5,977 nt of DNA, from assembly GCA_003451645.1 (NCBI GenBank), contig DMER01000060.1:1-5977 (forward strand). Reading direction: 5' to 3'. The notes under the pieces were generated by a model. That model was not told where the DNA came from, did no database searches, and was given only the letters and a program-made list of their open reading frames with translations. Positions 5,169 to 5,977 of the stretch are shown here, piece after piece. The stretch is from Alphaproteobacteria bacterium. Its GTDB lineage: Bacteria > Pseudomonadota > Alphaproteobacteria > Micropepsales > Micropepsaceae. Every line of letters begins with the position of its first letter. The first letter of the stretch is position 1. A program made the translations under genes and the position numbers.

Positions 5169-5977
5169 CAGAGGCCCAGAACTTGCTTGGCGATTACGTT
5201 TTTTTGAATTTCCTCCGTGCCGCCTTCAATCGTATTCGCACGCTGGCGCATATAGAGCGGCGCTGCATTTTTAGCGTAAGCCGGACCGATCTCCGGCGCG
5301 TTCCAGCCATCCTCCAGCGCACCCATCTGCCACGGCATGCCGTAATAGCCGGTAGCTTCAAGCATGATCTCGCTTAGCGCCTGACTAATGAAGGTGCCTT
5401 TAGACTTCAGGATCGCCCCGCCATTGCCGGCCGTGCCTGAGCGTGCCTCGTACAAAACGCGGGCATTGGTGAACCGCAAGGCTTCCAGCTCGATATCGAT
5501 CTGCGCCAATTTGTGGCGAAAGTCTGGATCGTCCGCGATCCCCTGCTCACGCGCCACATAACGGATTTTTTCGGTCAGCTTGGTCGACTGCGCGATTTGG
5601 GCGATAAGGGCCCTCTCGTTACCCAGAAGGAATTTGGCGTAAGTCCAGCCCTTATTTTCCTCGCCTATCAGGTTGTCCGCATCGACCATGACATCATCGA
5701 AGCGCACCTCATTCAGGATGTGATTGCCATCGATCGTGATGATCGGGCGCAAGCTGATACCTTTGGTTTTCATCGGGATGAGCAGCACCGAGATGCCCTC
5801 TTGCGGCTTGCCGGCACTTGAGGTGCGCACCAGCGCAAACATCCAATCCGCCTCATGCCCATAGGAGTTCCAGATCTTCATGCCATTGACGGCATACTGA
5901 TCGCCTTGGCGCACCGCGCGGGTCTGCAACGTCGCAAGGTCGGACCCCGCCCCCGGCTCAGAATAGCCCTGACACCA
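5168..5977 (-). CDS. Acyl-CoA dehydrogenase, C-terminal part (N-terminus beyond right edge)
   Basis: The frame stays open to the right edge and gives 269 residues. About 125-130 N-terminal residues are missing relative to the usual roughly 390-400. The visible part begins WCQGYSEPGAGSDLATLQTR, the acyl-CoA dehydrogenase signature of the middle beta domain next to the flavin. It continues with NGMKIWNSYGHEADWMFALVRT, the helical C-terminal domain, and ends with TIEGGTEEIQKNVIAKQVLGL, the conserved FAD-binding end. These enzymes oxidise acyl-CoA to 2-enoyl-CoA with FAD and pass electrons to ETF in the cytoplasm. The GYYGMPWQMGALEDGWN stretch replaces the glycine-rich second signature of short- and medium-chain enzymes and fits FadE or PimC-like groups acting on unusual substrates. 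I infer this subgroup; the substrate is unknown. A TTG at 5929 is internal and not a start. Confidence 0.93.
   Translation of the reverse strand, partial: WCQGYSEPGAGSDLATLQTRAVRQGDQYAVNGMKIWNSYGHEADWMFALVRTSSAGKPQEGISVLLIPMKTKGISLRPIITIDGNHILNEVRFDDVMVDADNLIGEENKGWTYAKFLLGNERALIAQIAQSTKLTEKIRYVAREQGIADDPDFRHKLAQIDIELEALRFTNARVLYEARSGTAGNGGAILKSKGTFISQALSEIMLEATGYYGMPWQMGALEDGWNAPEIGPAYAKNAAPLYMRQRANTIEGGTEEIQKNVIAKQVLGL

Overview
The window (about 6 kb, roughly 58-60% GC by eye) looks like chromosomal DNA of a stalked or prosthecate-type alphaproteobacterium, in or near the Caulobacterales/Hyphomonadaceae. The main clue is a holdfast-anchor pair: a small secreted protein translationally coupled to a CsgG/HfaB-type outer-membrane lipoprotein. 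I see no mobile element, CRISPR array, tRNA or rRNA.

Layout, left to right. (1) The C-terminal end of an RsmB/Sun-type rRNA cytosine-5 methyltransferase (+, 2-196) enters from the left edge. (2) A two-gene + strand unit follows: a polytopic DUF2157 membrane protein (270-1565), overlapping by 4 nt with a GDYXXLXY-family membrane-anchored protein (1562-2116). (3) Converging on it with only 6 nt between stop codons is a minus-strand pair: a rhomboid intramembrane serine protease (3282-2551) and a small DUF4389 membrane protein (2464-2123). (4) A 271-nt intergenic region (3283-3553) separates the rhomboid from the divergent holdfast unit. (5) The + strand holdfast unit is a probable, diverged HfaA (3554-4027) overlapping by 8 nt with HfaB (4020-5075). 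It ends at a hairpin terminator (5129-5168). (6) Converging from the right is the C-terminal two thirds of an acyl-CoA dehydrogenase (minus, 5977-5168).

How the genes work together: HfaB is expected to form the outer-membrane export/assembly pore through which HfaA reaches the surface to tether the polysaccharide holdfast. The third classical component, HfaD, is not next to them: an acyl-CoA dehydrogenase sits where hfaD would be expected. The DUF2157/GDYXXLXY pair is a recurrent but functionally undefined membrane module. The rhomboid has all recognisable active-site residues but no evident dedicated substrate here.

The window is mostly ordinary core genome. The points most worth a second look are the divergent HfaA with no adjacent hfaD, the Pro/Ala-rich tail on HfaB, the uncharacterised DUF2157-GDYXXLXY pair, and a possible structured leader before the DUF4389 gene.
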